DNA of 64,000 nt from contig NC_133932.1 of the NCBI RefSeq assembly GCF_031877795.1, forward strand, positions 39,322,180 to 39,386,179. Reading direction: 5' to 3'. The notes under the pieces were generated by a model. It saw nothing but the letters and a program-made list of their open reading frames with translations. It was not told where the DNA came from and searched no databases. The position numbers were made by a program, and so were the translations under genes. Numbering within the stretch: the first letter of the stretch is position 1; every line of letters begins with the position of its first letter. This document shows, piece after piece, positions 13,401 through 25,400 of the stretch. This stretch comes from Strix aluco (lineage: Eukaryota > Chordata > Aves > Strigiformes > Strigidae).

Positions 13401-16400
13401 AGTCCAACCTCCTTGACAGAGTAGGGTCAGCTGTGAACTCAGAGCAGGATACTTATGGCTTTAGCAAGTCTAGAAACAGTATGAAATAAGGGGTGTTAAA
13501 TATACTCTCACTTTTGTATTTGAACAGGACACTGCCTTTTTTGAAGACCCCCACGAGTTTTTTGTTTCATTTGGGGTAAGGATTTTTGGTTCAGTACCCT
13601 TTTCTCAAAGACCATCCTACTGAATTTTTAGTTGTGCCAGGAAAAGTTGTAGTGATGGTGAAGCCAGCAGATGTCATTTGAATATTCTTGACTGAACAAG
13701 CCATACTTTTGCATTTCTGAAAAGTGTTCTTACTATTGTAATGTGCAGAACTGTCTCATAAACCTCTAGCCATACGTTTCATAGCTATGTCTCATAGCTG
13801 GGGACTCAAAACAGGGGAGACAGTTTATCAAATCAAAACAAATGAAAACAAAATACCCCCTCTCCCAGAGTTTGTGTTCTTCCTCTGAAGACCTAAATCG
13901 CCCCGGAAGGATTTGCTCAGGAAGGTAGGTGAGCTGTGAATGTATTTATGTTAATTGTTCTTTTGCAAATGAGAAGAGTCATTTGAGTGAGAAGATTACT
14001 TGTCAGTATATGGAGATTCTTTCATGTATGTTGTCCACATATGCGTTTGCTATATGCTTATGCTATGAGCCCTGAAATCCATAAAAAAATTGTGGGTATA
14101 TGTTTTAGATAAACAAAGGTGAGTTGGGGATTATGACTGAAGTAGTGCATAGTGTGTTCTCTGCCCTTTGTATCACATGCTTAAGGGACTAAAAAGACAG
14201 GACACAGGCACGATCTAAAGCATTTTTAGGGCTAAAGATGTCTCCAAATTTAGTATATGATATATTTATATGTGAATATTCTTTGTGTAGCAGTTTTACT
14301 CAAAAACTTCCAGTACTTGCTAATCTTTCTCTGCTTAATAGTTTACCATTATCTTTATTTACAACGGTTTCAACAATATACATACATCTCATGGTTACTT
14401 CCATCTTTGTGTGTTTCTCTGAAATTATGCTCCAGGTTTATTTCTACAGCTGAAAAGGCTGAATCAATTGGGTTATAAAAATTCATTGTTCTGAGACATA
14501 TTCTACTCAGTAGCACTACATAACAAAAACATGGTTATTGTAGATTTTTAAGGTGTGCCTTTTAAGAACACAGGAATGAAATATTACTGCTGCTGTGATC
14601 TGTCTGGAAGCATTTCTTTCTATTACCTTTGTCCAGCATGCGTGATTTTATCAGGAGTTCCTGATTTTTTTAGTTTCAAGGAAAAAGTGAACTTCTGCCA
14701 GCAAATTTAAGTTTGGTCCACCCATGCTGCAAGAGAGCAGGAGCCATATGGCCACAATTAGTGTAGTTGTAAATGAGTAAATAGGTTCTGGTGACAGGCA
14801 CAGCGTATTTACAAAGTTCTGTTTGCCTTCCTAACCACAGTAGCGCAGCTTCCTGTAAGAGTAGTGTGACTGTGTGTGGCTCTGCAGAAACCTGGATAGG
14901 GTTACTAATTCTTGGTTTATGACTAATTTGGACTTTAATTCAATTTTCACTTCAAGAATCAACCATCAATTTGAAACTAAATATAAGCTGAAGGAAGGAA
15001 TTTTATTCTTCCTCCAAACAAATTCTGATAAATACATAATATAAACATGGGTAATGGTTTAAGAAAAAAAAGTCCTCCTGACTGAGCAAAACTAATCACT
15101 AATACGATCAAATATTATGTACTCAAAGGCATATTTTTGTTACCTCAGTTTTAGCTGAATGTTTGAGGCATTCACTAATACATGTGCTCGCTGTTGGTCT
15201 GCCACACATGAAGTATTCTATAATTTTTTTGTCTCTGAAACTCTCTGACTATTGCAGTATTACAAAACAATCGTTAATAATTCTGAAAGGAGCAGAATAT
15301 CTTTAAACATAGATGACATTTGTTTTGTGTTAAAATCTAGTTAAATTTGCATAGTTTAACTTGGTTGTGTTTAAAGGTGCTTAAACACAGTTTAAACAAC
15401 AACCACTGCTGAGGGCTATTTTAGAAGATTGCCGTTTTATATACGCCAGGACTGGGCCATTGCACTTACTATTTCAAAGGCTTTTGGTGTCGTAGGTCAT
15501 AAGAGTTACCAGATACTAATTTGGATCAACTGCCTCAAGTCTACAGCTCTTGATTTTTCTGCAGCTGTGCTTTTAAAGATAATATGTTGGATTTTTTTCT
15601 TTTTAGCCCTGAGAACGGGTAAGATTTACTTTTTTGTTATCACTTCATTCTTTTTCTCTTGTTTATTTTAACACGCAATTGTCTACACTGAGCGAGTGTC
15701 ATACAACTGGAATACCTTCTACTGAAAAAGCACGGAAAAGATCTGTCACAGTGAAAGCTAAAGTTGTCACAGTTGGGGGGGGGGGGAACACACCCAGAAG
15801 TTTGCCTGCCTTGATTTCCTTCATGTGCTTTGAACAAAGGCAACTTCAGCTCCCAGTTGGCTTCTTTAGTTCAAAGTAGTAAGTGTATTACTTAGTAAGC
15901 TATCATTTCTGGTCATTGAATTCAGTGCTTTGGCCAGTTAAATGATCCTTCATATAGGACAGATTTTTCCAAATACTGCTAAAATCAAGCTCTGCACTGT
16001 GTTTCAAAATTATAATATATTCAGTTTCATAAAACTGAAGGATATTTTTCTTGGAGATCTAGCATAGCAAGTACATGTTGGGGATGGCATGCTGTATGAA
16101 AAATAAAGTAATTAATTACTCTGCCAGTGTGTTATGAACATATTTGAATGTCCTGAATTTCCTGCTGCTTCATGAAAATTTAGACCATCTGGATTTGGTT
16201 TTAGCTTTTGATCTTCTGCCATGACCCTTAGAATCACCTAAACTATTTTTATGCTGTATGTAATACCATTAGCTATCCAAGCTTACGAGTCTTTTTCTGG
16301 TGGTAAGCTCGGTAAGTATTCTCATCACGTACATATCTCCTGTGCTTCAATTTTTGTTTAAACATGGATTTGTTACTGGGTTTAGTGTTTTGTATTTAAT

Positions 16401-19400
16401 AGTTTATATTTCAGAAACAGTCTCCTCACCTGAAAGTTACTACAAGATCTTACCTCAGATTTATTAATCTTTGACATACAATTGCAGAGGAACTTCAGAG
16501 CTCTAGGACTGAAGAACTGTTTGATTACTTTAAGCTTTGTTGAACAATGTGACAAACTTTGGGACCTCTTTATTCTGATTTTTATAGAAAAATAAAAGCT
16601 ATTGTGTTTTTGTTATACTGAGATGGCAGGCTGTTTACTGTACCTTTCACTCCCTCTAGCAATCTGTGTGATAAATTTGTGCTAAGTCCCAGAAGGGTCT
16701 TCTCAGTGTGTCTCAAATTCATCTGTACACTTTTGGTTTTCTTGGGTCAGGGTGTAATGTGGAACAGAACCTGATGTTTTTGATATGTAGCTCAAGATGG
16801 CTGTTGCTTCCCAAGCCTGTTCCAACCATGCTTTCCAAATAATACGTGTGGATGAGATTACTTTCCTTCACTTTCAGTCTTGTGTGGTATATGACCTAGA
16901 GTTGTATGATGGGGCTAAAGATCACGTGGACATGCAGGCTCATTCTGTGCTCCACGTACAGCTTAACTATACTCTGTCTTTCTAATGTGTCCCAGAGACA
17001 AAGACTATGTTGTTGTCATGTTTTGTTTCCCCTGGATGGTAGTTTACTTATGCAGTGGAAGGATACAGGTTTTGCGTATAGACATGCTCCTGTCACATTT
17101 CAGAAGCATAATGGTCAGAGCTAGAGAACTCTAGTCAGCACTTAGCAAATAGTAACTCTGCTTTAATTGGATGGTCTTTTTTACTGGAAAGTAGTGTTTG
17201 CTTAAATCTCACACTAACTGTTTTTTAAATTAACAGTTGTTTTGTTTCTAACTTTTTTTTTTTCCAATTCTCTCCCTAGATGGTAAAAGCAATCCAAGTT
17301 CTACGTATCCATCTGCTTGAGCTAGAAAAGGTTAATGAACTCTGCAAGGATTTCTGTAGTCGTTACATTGCCTGCCTGAAGACAAAAATGAACAGTGAAA
17401 CTCTATTAAGTGGAGAGCCTGGAAGTCCTTATTCACCTGTGCAATCTCAGGTATGTTTCAAATATAGTTAAGTGTATTTTTGCTTAAATTTCCTTAAGAA
17501 GTTATAACTAGCTTCTGTTGCTATTAGCTTGCAAACAGAGTTTCTACAGTTTCTTTCACTTTCTCAAAATCTGTTATTGAGTAGAAACAGATGTATTTTT
17601 TGTGCACACCTGTGTGCCACTGTCTGATGGACATGTGTTGAAATGTGCCAGAACACAGAGTTACCTTTTCAGTCTGTCTTCCTTTTATGATTTTCCCTCA
17701 GTTCAGCAAATGGAGATATTCCGAATAGCCTGGATTTGCTGTTTCATTGGAAGGAGGCTAGGAAACAGAATAAACAAAGGAGAAGGAAAAAAAAATTCCT
17801 TGTTAAGAAGGTCTCCTTAGTCTGGTCTGCTTCATTAAAATATTGAGAGGACCGATACTTTTTATACACAATCTGTATTCTGGAACAAATAGGCAATGTC
17901 TAATGGATTGTAGTTGCAATATTTGAGATGTATGTCATTGCATGTCACCTGGGGTGACTGTAGCTATGAACAGTACCCATTTCTGTACATGTGAACCTCA
18001 GTTTATGTATTGTTGACATTACCTAAATGCAATAGCCAGTTGCATTTTTTGTAGTGAATTGACAACAGTTAATTAACAACAGCTAGTATGTTATGGTTGA
18101 TACTTCTGCTGTTAGGTGCTGGAAGGTGAGCCCTGCCATCTGAGTACCTACTAGATATTTAGTCTTAGAGGAGGGCTCTTCTCTGACTTACTGATGTGTT
18201 TGATGCTCTGTATACTGAAAATAATGACCTTTAAACTTCACTGTCTGGACTCCTTACTTAGGTTTTGGTGTCTGGAAGCGTGGAAAGGAGAATCTAAAAT
18301 CAGATAAAAACAACTTTTAAAAGATATTTTTTTTTTGGTATGTTTGTTACAGTCTTCTGTAGAGACAGGAGAGACTGAATTTTGCATTTCGTAACAATGG
18401 AGATTAAGGAATGTGTAAAGGTTTCATGGTCAGGGCTGAGTAAGAACTATCCTGAGCAGAGTAAAACATATTGGGCATGTTGAATATACGTTATTTTGAA
18501 ACTGAAGGAATTAGGGCAGTAACTAAAATTCTAAAGCTTTGATGCTTGTAATAAGAGAGCATCAAGGGTCCATTTCATCTGTCCTTTTTCCCTTGTGCGT
18601 TCAGAAACTCTTTCTCTTAGTGTTTATATACCTAGAATAATTTATCTCCTAAAATTTCTCAAGATAGTTTTACATCTTTTCTAACAGTTGCTTTCATGAG
18701 GGTTTTCAAAGGTAATGGTTGGTGATAATGAGAAAGTTAATGTAGGTAATGATGAACCTCTACTGAAGTCTCTTTCTCTTTGAAGTTAATCCTGTGATTA
18801 AACTCCAAATGTATTTTTAGAGCCAAAATTACAGAAGTATGCTTTATCTCCTTAAAAAAATTTTAAGAAAAAAAAAAAAGGCAAGCAACTAATTGTTTTA
18901 TTTTTCTAGCAAATTCCAAGTGCCATTGCAGGCACACTCAGTCCCCAAGGGATTATGGTGCCAGCATCAGCATTGCAGCAGGGAAATGTAACTATGGCAA
19001 CAGTAGCAGGTATGACACCGTAAAGAAAAACCGGCACTTTGCTCTTAATTTTGGTTTGTTTTATAGTTGTTACAAAAAATACACAAATAGTTTTTAAAAT
19101 GTGTTTCAACTTTAATACTTGAAAAGTTGTTATAATACAGTCGAGTGCCTTACTGGTTTCTGAATGTTCATTTAATTTATATGTGTACCAAGTATGCATA
19201 TGTGAGTGGAGGTTACATATATAATAATGAGATCTTTCTGTGCAACACTACTTTCATTAAAAGACATTTCAGAGACTGGGGTGTTTTACTCTTTCTTTTT
19301 TTTTTTTTTTACTTCCCCCCCCCCCCCCCCCCTTCAAAAAAAAGAATTCTGTTTGACAAAGCATTGCATTACCTAAAATATTGCACTTGTTAGCTGTCTC

Positions 19401-22400
19401 ATGCTTAATGGAGTTTGGAACCACACCTGCAAGTCTGTGAAATCTTTGATATCCAAGTTGTTCTATTATTGTATTCATTTGAACTGAAATGTTTTATCTT
19501 GCTTCTGAGCAAGGTTTTAAAACAAACAAACAGAAAAAAAACTTTGACTACAAATGCAACCAAGCAATGCAGTTTGCTCCCACAGCATATACTTGCAGAG
19601 AGGTTATCCCGAGACACAGTATGTGCTTTGTGGCCTTGGTCCCAGGACCCCCTTGTCCATTCACCAAGATTTTGTCATCTTAGTTGACCCAAAAGTCTAG
19701 GTGTCACCCAGCTGACTGCCCTAATCACTTGACGCACAGAGGTGTGGTTTTGGTGTTGTGACCCTTGTTGGCTGAAGAGTTAGCTCAATTAAAACGGTGA
19801 ACTATTTTATAGTGTGATAGTATAGATTTCCTTTGAAAATAGATTTAGAATGCCTAAAATACAGGGAAACATAATCAAATTTCTTACAGATTTTTGTGGA
19901 TGGGAAAAATTTTACTGTAGCATAGAGCACATCTTGCATGCTTACCAGAAAAGAATAGTTGATGTGTTATCAAAATTGTTGTATTGTCTGCAGCGTTGAT
20001 GTGTTTGTGTGTTTAAAGAGAATAATATTTGAAGGTCTTTTACTTACCTATAATCTTTGTTGCTGTTTTGTTTTAAGGGGGAACAGTGTATCAGCCAGTC
20101 ACTGTGGTCACTCCACAAGGTCAAGTGGTGACACAAGCACTGTCACCTGGGACTATTCGGATCCAGAACTCTCAGGTTTGTTTCCTGGGCTTCACAGAAT
20201 AGTATTCTGGGTTGAAATAAATCTTACTGGTTTTAAGAGTTTTGGTTTAAATTTGACACACTGTCAGAATGAGCTCTGTGTACACATACATAGTAACTAA
20301 CGTAAAATTAACGCAAGCACTGCTGTAGGAGTTACAAGTTGTATAACCTGGCATAAGGTCCCAGACAGATCTCCCTTGCTGTGACAGGTCATCGTAGTTC
20401 CTACCTGTTAAATATCTTGTTTTGCTGATGGGAGAAAAGTGTAGGTACATGGATTTAAAAAAACAAACAAACAAAAAATCACCCCCAAATACAACAAACA
20501 AAAAAACCACCCACCAAACCAAAACCCACTCTGAATGAAATAGATACTTTTTCAATTAATACAACTTTTCTAATTGTTGAACTAGGTTTATGGTTGGATA
20601 GATTACTATATTGCATTATGGTGCCACACTGCTGTTGTCAGAACTTTGACTTTTTGTCATGATGGCAACCACTAGTACTGTGAAACTGTATGTGTTTCAG
20701 AATTTATGTGTGTTGAGAAGCATTTTGCCATAAAACCTTTAAAATACTCAGTTGAGACTATGGGAGATCCTCACATTGGGCTCATATACCCTAAAAGATA
20801 AGGGCCAGCACTCTTTTTTTGGGGGAGACTCTTAAGAATTGAATCTGGAGAGCTCAAAGAAACAACTGAGGAAAAGGAAACATGAAAACTAGACCATCTT
20901 CAGTTACAGAAAACCTTGCTAGCTTTCTCTTGGAGCAGGAATCTGGAGTCAATTAAAAAGGTGAATGAGGAGCTACCATCATCACAGCATAAAATCTGTT
21001 GGTAATCACTGACTCACCATCTTGTCTTCTTCTTCTGACCTTCCAACCAAAAAAGTATGCTTAGAGTATCCTTATCTTCTTATTGGCAGTAGAATGTATG
21101 TACTTGCCGGTATTCTTCCCTAGAATGTATGCCATTCTCTCCTCAGATGCCTTTCAGAAAGAAATGTTTAGGATTACTCTCTTAGACTTAAGTGGTTTTG
21201 AAGGAAAATGCTTTTTATACCTCTGATGAAAAAAGTGCTGGGTGGAAAATAATGCCTATAAACAAAAAAAGGACTTGACCTTCCATTATATATCTGTGGC
21301 TACTCTTCATGTTTTTTGGAATCTCCAAACTCACTTATGCGTAGGCTTGGACCTGTATTCCTTGTCATCCGTAGGAAATGCTTCTTCAAATTCTTCTTTT
21401 TTCAGTGTTTCAGAATGCTGTGGAGGTGCTATTGAAAGTTTATTATAAAGCCTCCATATACAAGCAGATTATTTAGAATGCAAAACATTTTGGAAATAAA
21501 AGTATGCTCCAAAGATATATTTGTTGTAATTTGATAACTTAAACCTCATTTTAAAACTTGTTTCATACAGGACATAGGCATAATGACCGGCTTGAAGAAA
21601 TTGCTCCATATTGTCTGAAAAACCTGATTTAGAATTATTTCAGTTATAATTATCTGAAATATAATCTCATATGAAGTTTATATGCTGTTTCTTCTTATCT
21701 CTGCTTAAGCATTTAAGAACGTATTCCCTAATGTTCAGATAACCGATGTGCAAATTATTTGATGTATCCATAGGAAGTGAAAAAGAAAGCAAAAGTAAGA
21801 AAGAAATACAAACCTTTAGGAAAATAGTAAGTGTGTTATAAGGTGAATTAAGGGTTCTACCATGTATATCTTCTTGCTCTTTGAGAATTTAAATGCATTA
21901 ATTTAGCAGGACCTTTATCATCTTTGTTTGCAACTCTAGCCTCTAGCATAATAATTAGTTTTACTTTAAGTCCTTCGTTTAAGTCTTAAATCCAGTACTG
22001 TTTTAGTGTTTTCATAGTTGCTTATGTTTGCACACAGTAAGTATATTCAGCATTGTATTTTTCAAGTGCTCTTCACATGTGCAAATGACTACGTAGAGTG
22101 ACAAGGCAATCAGATCCCCAGGGTAGTGTAGATTAGTACAGAGGATCATTAACGTAGGTGGATTTTATTCTAAATTACAGTAAATCAGCATTTGACTGTT
22201 GTCACAGGATCACGTACACAGCCTGATAGCAGCTGTAATTCTTAAAACAGAAGTTACATGAAATGTGAAAACTGTAGAAATCTGATACAACATTTATTCT
22301 GGATAAAGATATTTGGAATGCTATTGTAGGAGAGCTGCTATTGTAAGTCTTCCCTAGAAAATAAAGTAGCTTTTTATAAGCAGCATGCCTCAAGCCTAAT

Positions 22401-25400
22401 TTCTTTTCATTCCTTCTATAAATGAGTTATTCATACATTGATACAGAATACTGCTATTACTGTGTTAACTGCCTTATTTCTTCTAAAATTATATGTGCAG
22501 CTTCAGTTGCAATTAAACCAAGATCTTGGCATCTTGCATCAAGATGATGGCTCATCAAAAAATAAAAGAGGAGTTCTTCCCAAGCACGCTACAAATGTGA
22601 TGAGATCTTGGCTTTTTCAGCACATAGGGGTAAGTACTGAACATGGCCAGGAGTCACAGGTTTTTATGTAACTCTTTTATGTGGTCTCTTATGATTTTAC
22701 TTCATAAAGAAGGTGAATTTATTCTGTTGTCATTTGTGTAATCTCAGTTCAGTTTTCCCTGAAGTCATTTGGAGTAGTTCCACAGTTGAACGTTGGTTGA
22801 CTTTCTTATTATTTTAATAAGTAAGTTACATTTGTACATCATGATCTCAAAAGGGATCTTTCTTCATTGTGTTGAGGACTTAACGTTCTCTCCACCCTGG
22901 TTCATGGCACAAGGGAAAGTAGTTCCATCTGTGGTTTTGATTGGGGTTTTTTTTGTAGAGGAGAATTTCAAATTTTCTGGCTTTATCTCCTTTTCCAACA
23001 ATCCTTCTAATGCATACCAAGTGTGTTACTGTCTACTTGTACTTTCAGCAGAATGTCTTTCTTTTGCATAAATACTTATCCTGAAAGGATAAATGGGTCT
23101 CAAGTTATATCACAATGTTTAGTTGATTGATATTCTGTCTTTTACAACTATTTTACAACAGACAAATGATACAGAGAAACTGCGTGTACGCTTCTTACGT
23201 TACGTACGCTCTATTCATCCATTTAGTTCAGAATAGCTTTATTTAACTAGAAAATGTGTGTCAGTACTCTCATATGACATTGCCTTTAGACAGCATAACT
23301 AATCAGATCTTGTCACATGCTGTGTTGCCCAGGGATCATGCTGTTTAATAAAGACTGTCAGCCATGAGAAGCTTTTTCTTCTGAATTACACATCAGCTGT
23401 TTAATGGTATCATATACACTTTTAGGGATAAAATCAGTTTCATGTAGTAAAGCACTCTTTGTTAAATGATTTTTATCTATAAAAGTTTGTGAGGTTTCTA
23501 AAGTTTGTTTTTTAATGAGTCAGATGGTCTTAATCTAGCAGCTTTAATCAGTTGTAATAAAGGAGTCCTTATTTTTGATGAGGAGATGAAACAAGCTTAT
23601 GCCTTTTTTGTTTGCTTTTTTTGTCTTGTTTAGCATCCATATCCAACAGAGGATGAAAAGAAACAGATTGCAGCACAAACAAATCTGACACTACTCCAGG
23701 TTAACAATTGGTAAGAGCAAAAACTCTTACTTAATATCTGTCACTGTCTCCACATGCTTACAACATAGAGAAATAGTTAAGGGTATAACCTGGACATCTG
23801 GAGTTGAGTTTCCTGGTTTACCTGTGTTACAAAATACATATAAAAATACAAGAATTATGCACTGATACACAAGCATGTTATTTTTATGGTAAAGAATAAT
23901 AATACTTGTGCCCTTTAAATTATATAAGGACTCCAGAAACTTTGCAACATTAAGGAATTACATTCTGTTCTATTACTGAAAAAGATGGAAGTACTCTTAT
24001 GTCTCTTCTGCAAATAAAGAAATTGAGGTTTAAAGGCGTTTAGTGACCTGAAGGTCTGAAAAGTGTTCTCTGGTAATCATGGTTGCAAATGTTAAGAAGT
24101 TATGTCAACAGATATGCAGTCTGCTTTCCTATCAGAGGGTGGTATCCTTTGAGCAATAATGTCCAAATGGAGAGTGTCAGTACCTCAACTACTCTAGTTC
24201 ATGGTTTCAACATGTTTTAGCATGTCTTATCTTCACTAGAGGTTTAAGATAATACACCTGCCCCTGCAGAAGAAGGAGCGAGGGTGCTGACATGCATCCT
24301 ATTCTGCTTGTGGTGTTCATTCCTAAAACTATTGCAGCTAAGTCCAACAGGGATCTTCCTCAGATTTCAAAGATGACGCTGGCTGCATGACTGCAGAGGG
24401 GCTCTGGTAGGGAAATACTCAAGATAGTGGCAGTACACTGGTTCCAAAAGTGGAACAGTGTAACTATGCCTGTGTGACATGGTAGTAACGGAGCTCTGTG
24501 GTACTGGGATCTGACTAATGTCTCTGCAAAGCATTGCATTACACCATGTGGACCTGCCAGCTGCACCCTACTTCCTTCCATTGCAGGTAAAGATGGGTCC
24601 TGGATGTGTTTTGTCAGATTTAGCAAGGGATGCTATCCTCAGTCACAGCTCCTTGCCACACCTGGCTACGTTGACATTGATTCAGTTAACTGCTGGTAGC
24701 TAAGTGAGATGTGATTTAAGTATCATCTTCTTGTTCACTAGCAGAAAAGGGAAGGGCAGCAATTAGCATGCAAAATAAACAAGTGAAAATCAAGGAACAA
24801 AAAGGAATTGGGAAAGATCTGAAAAATGTGTTTGCTATTGTCTCTTGGATCAGGAACCAGACCTTGTAAAGCCTATAAAATAAGTAATACAGGAGTTTAA
24901 GGAAGTAAATGAAACCAGACCAAACAAACTAGGTTAGGCAGGGGCTAGATTTTAGGTGAACCCTAATGAGAGGAGTATCGGCTTTCTGAGCTGTGCTGTC
25001 AGCAAGTTTTCTGGTGCTTAGTTCTTAATAAGATCTTGAAATGTACATCTGTCATGCTGTCTGGAGAATTTCCCCTTCTGAGGTGGGGGGGGAAGATGCT
25101 GCTAGCAGCAAAATGATAGAAGTACTTTCCTAGCTAGTTTGCCAAAATCAAAGGATGCCAGTATTCTAGAAGCAGTTTTACATGTTAAAAGGAGTGTCAA
25201 GCCAAGCTGGTAGGGAGAAGATTTTATATTCTTAATTGTTTTTTTTTCCTGCTGCATACTTTCAGAATCTGAGGGAGAGAGAATTTACAGCCAACTCGTC
25301 ATAAGTACTTCTTGCCTTTGATTGTGTTTAGGTTTATCAATGCTAGAAGGCGAATTCTTCAGCCGATGCTGGATTCCAGTTGTTCTGAAACTCCAAAAAC

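Larger units (their letters stand above)
5611..17279 (+). other. PKNOX1 large intron (11.7 kb), coding exon 3 to 4
   Basis: The longest intron of the gene. It holds a CR1 LINE body and 3' end (about 8490-9650), a second young CR1 3' end (about 11412-11650), a probable older CR1 scrap (about 13385-13450), a G12 run (15775-15786), and a 48-nt exon-like segment at 13528-13575 (see findings). The remainder is AT-rich and I see no gene in it. Confidence 0.75.
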
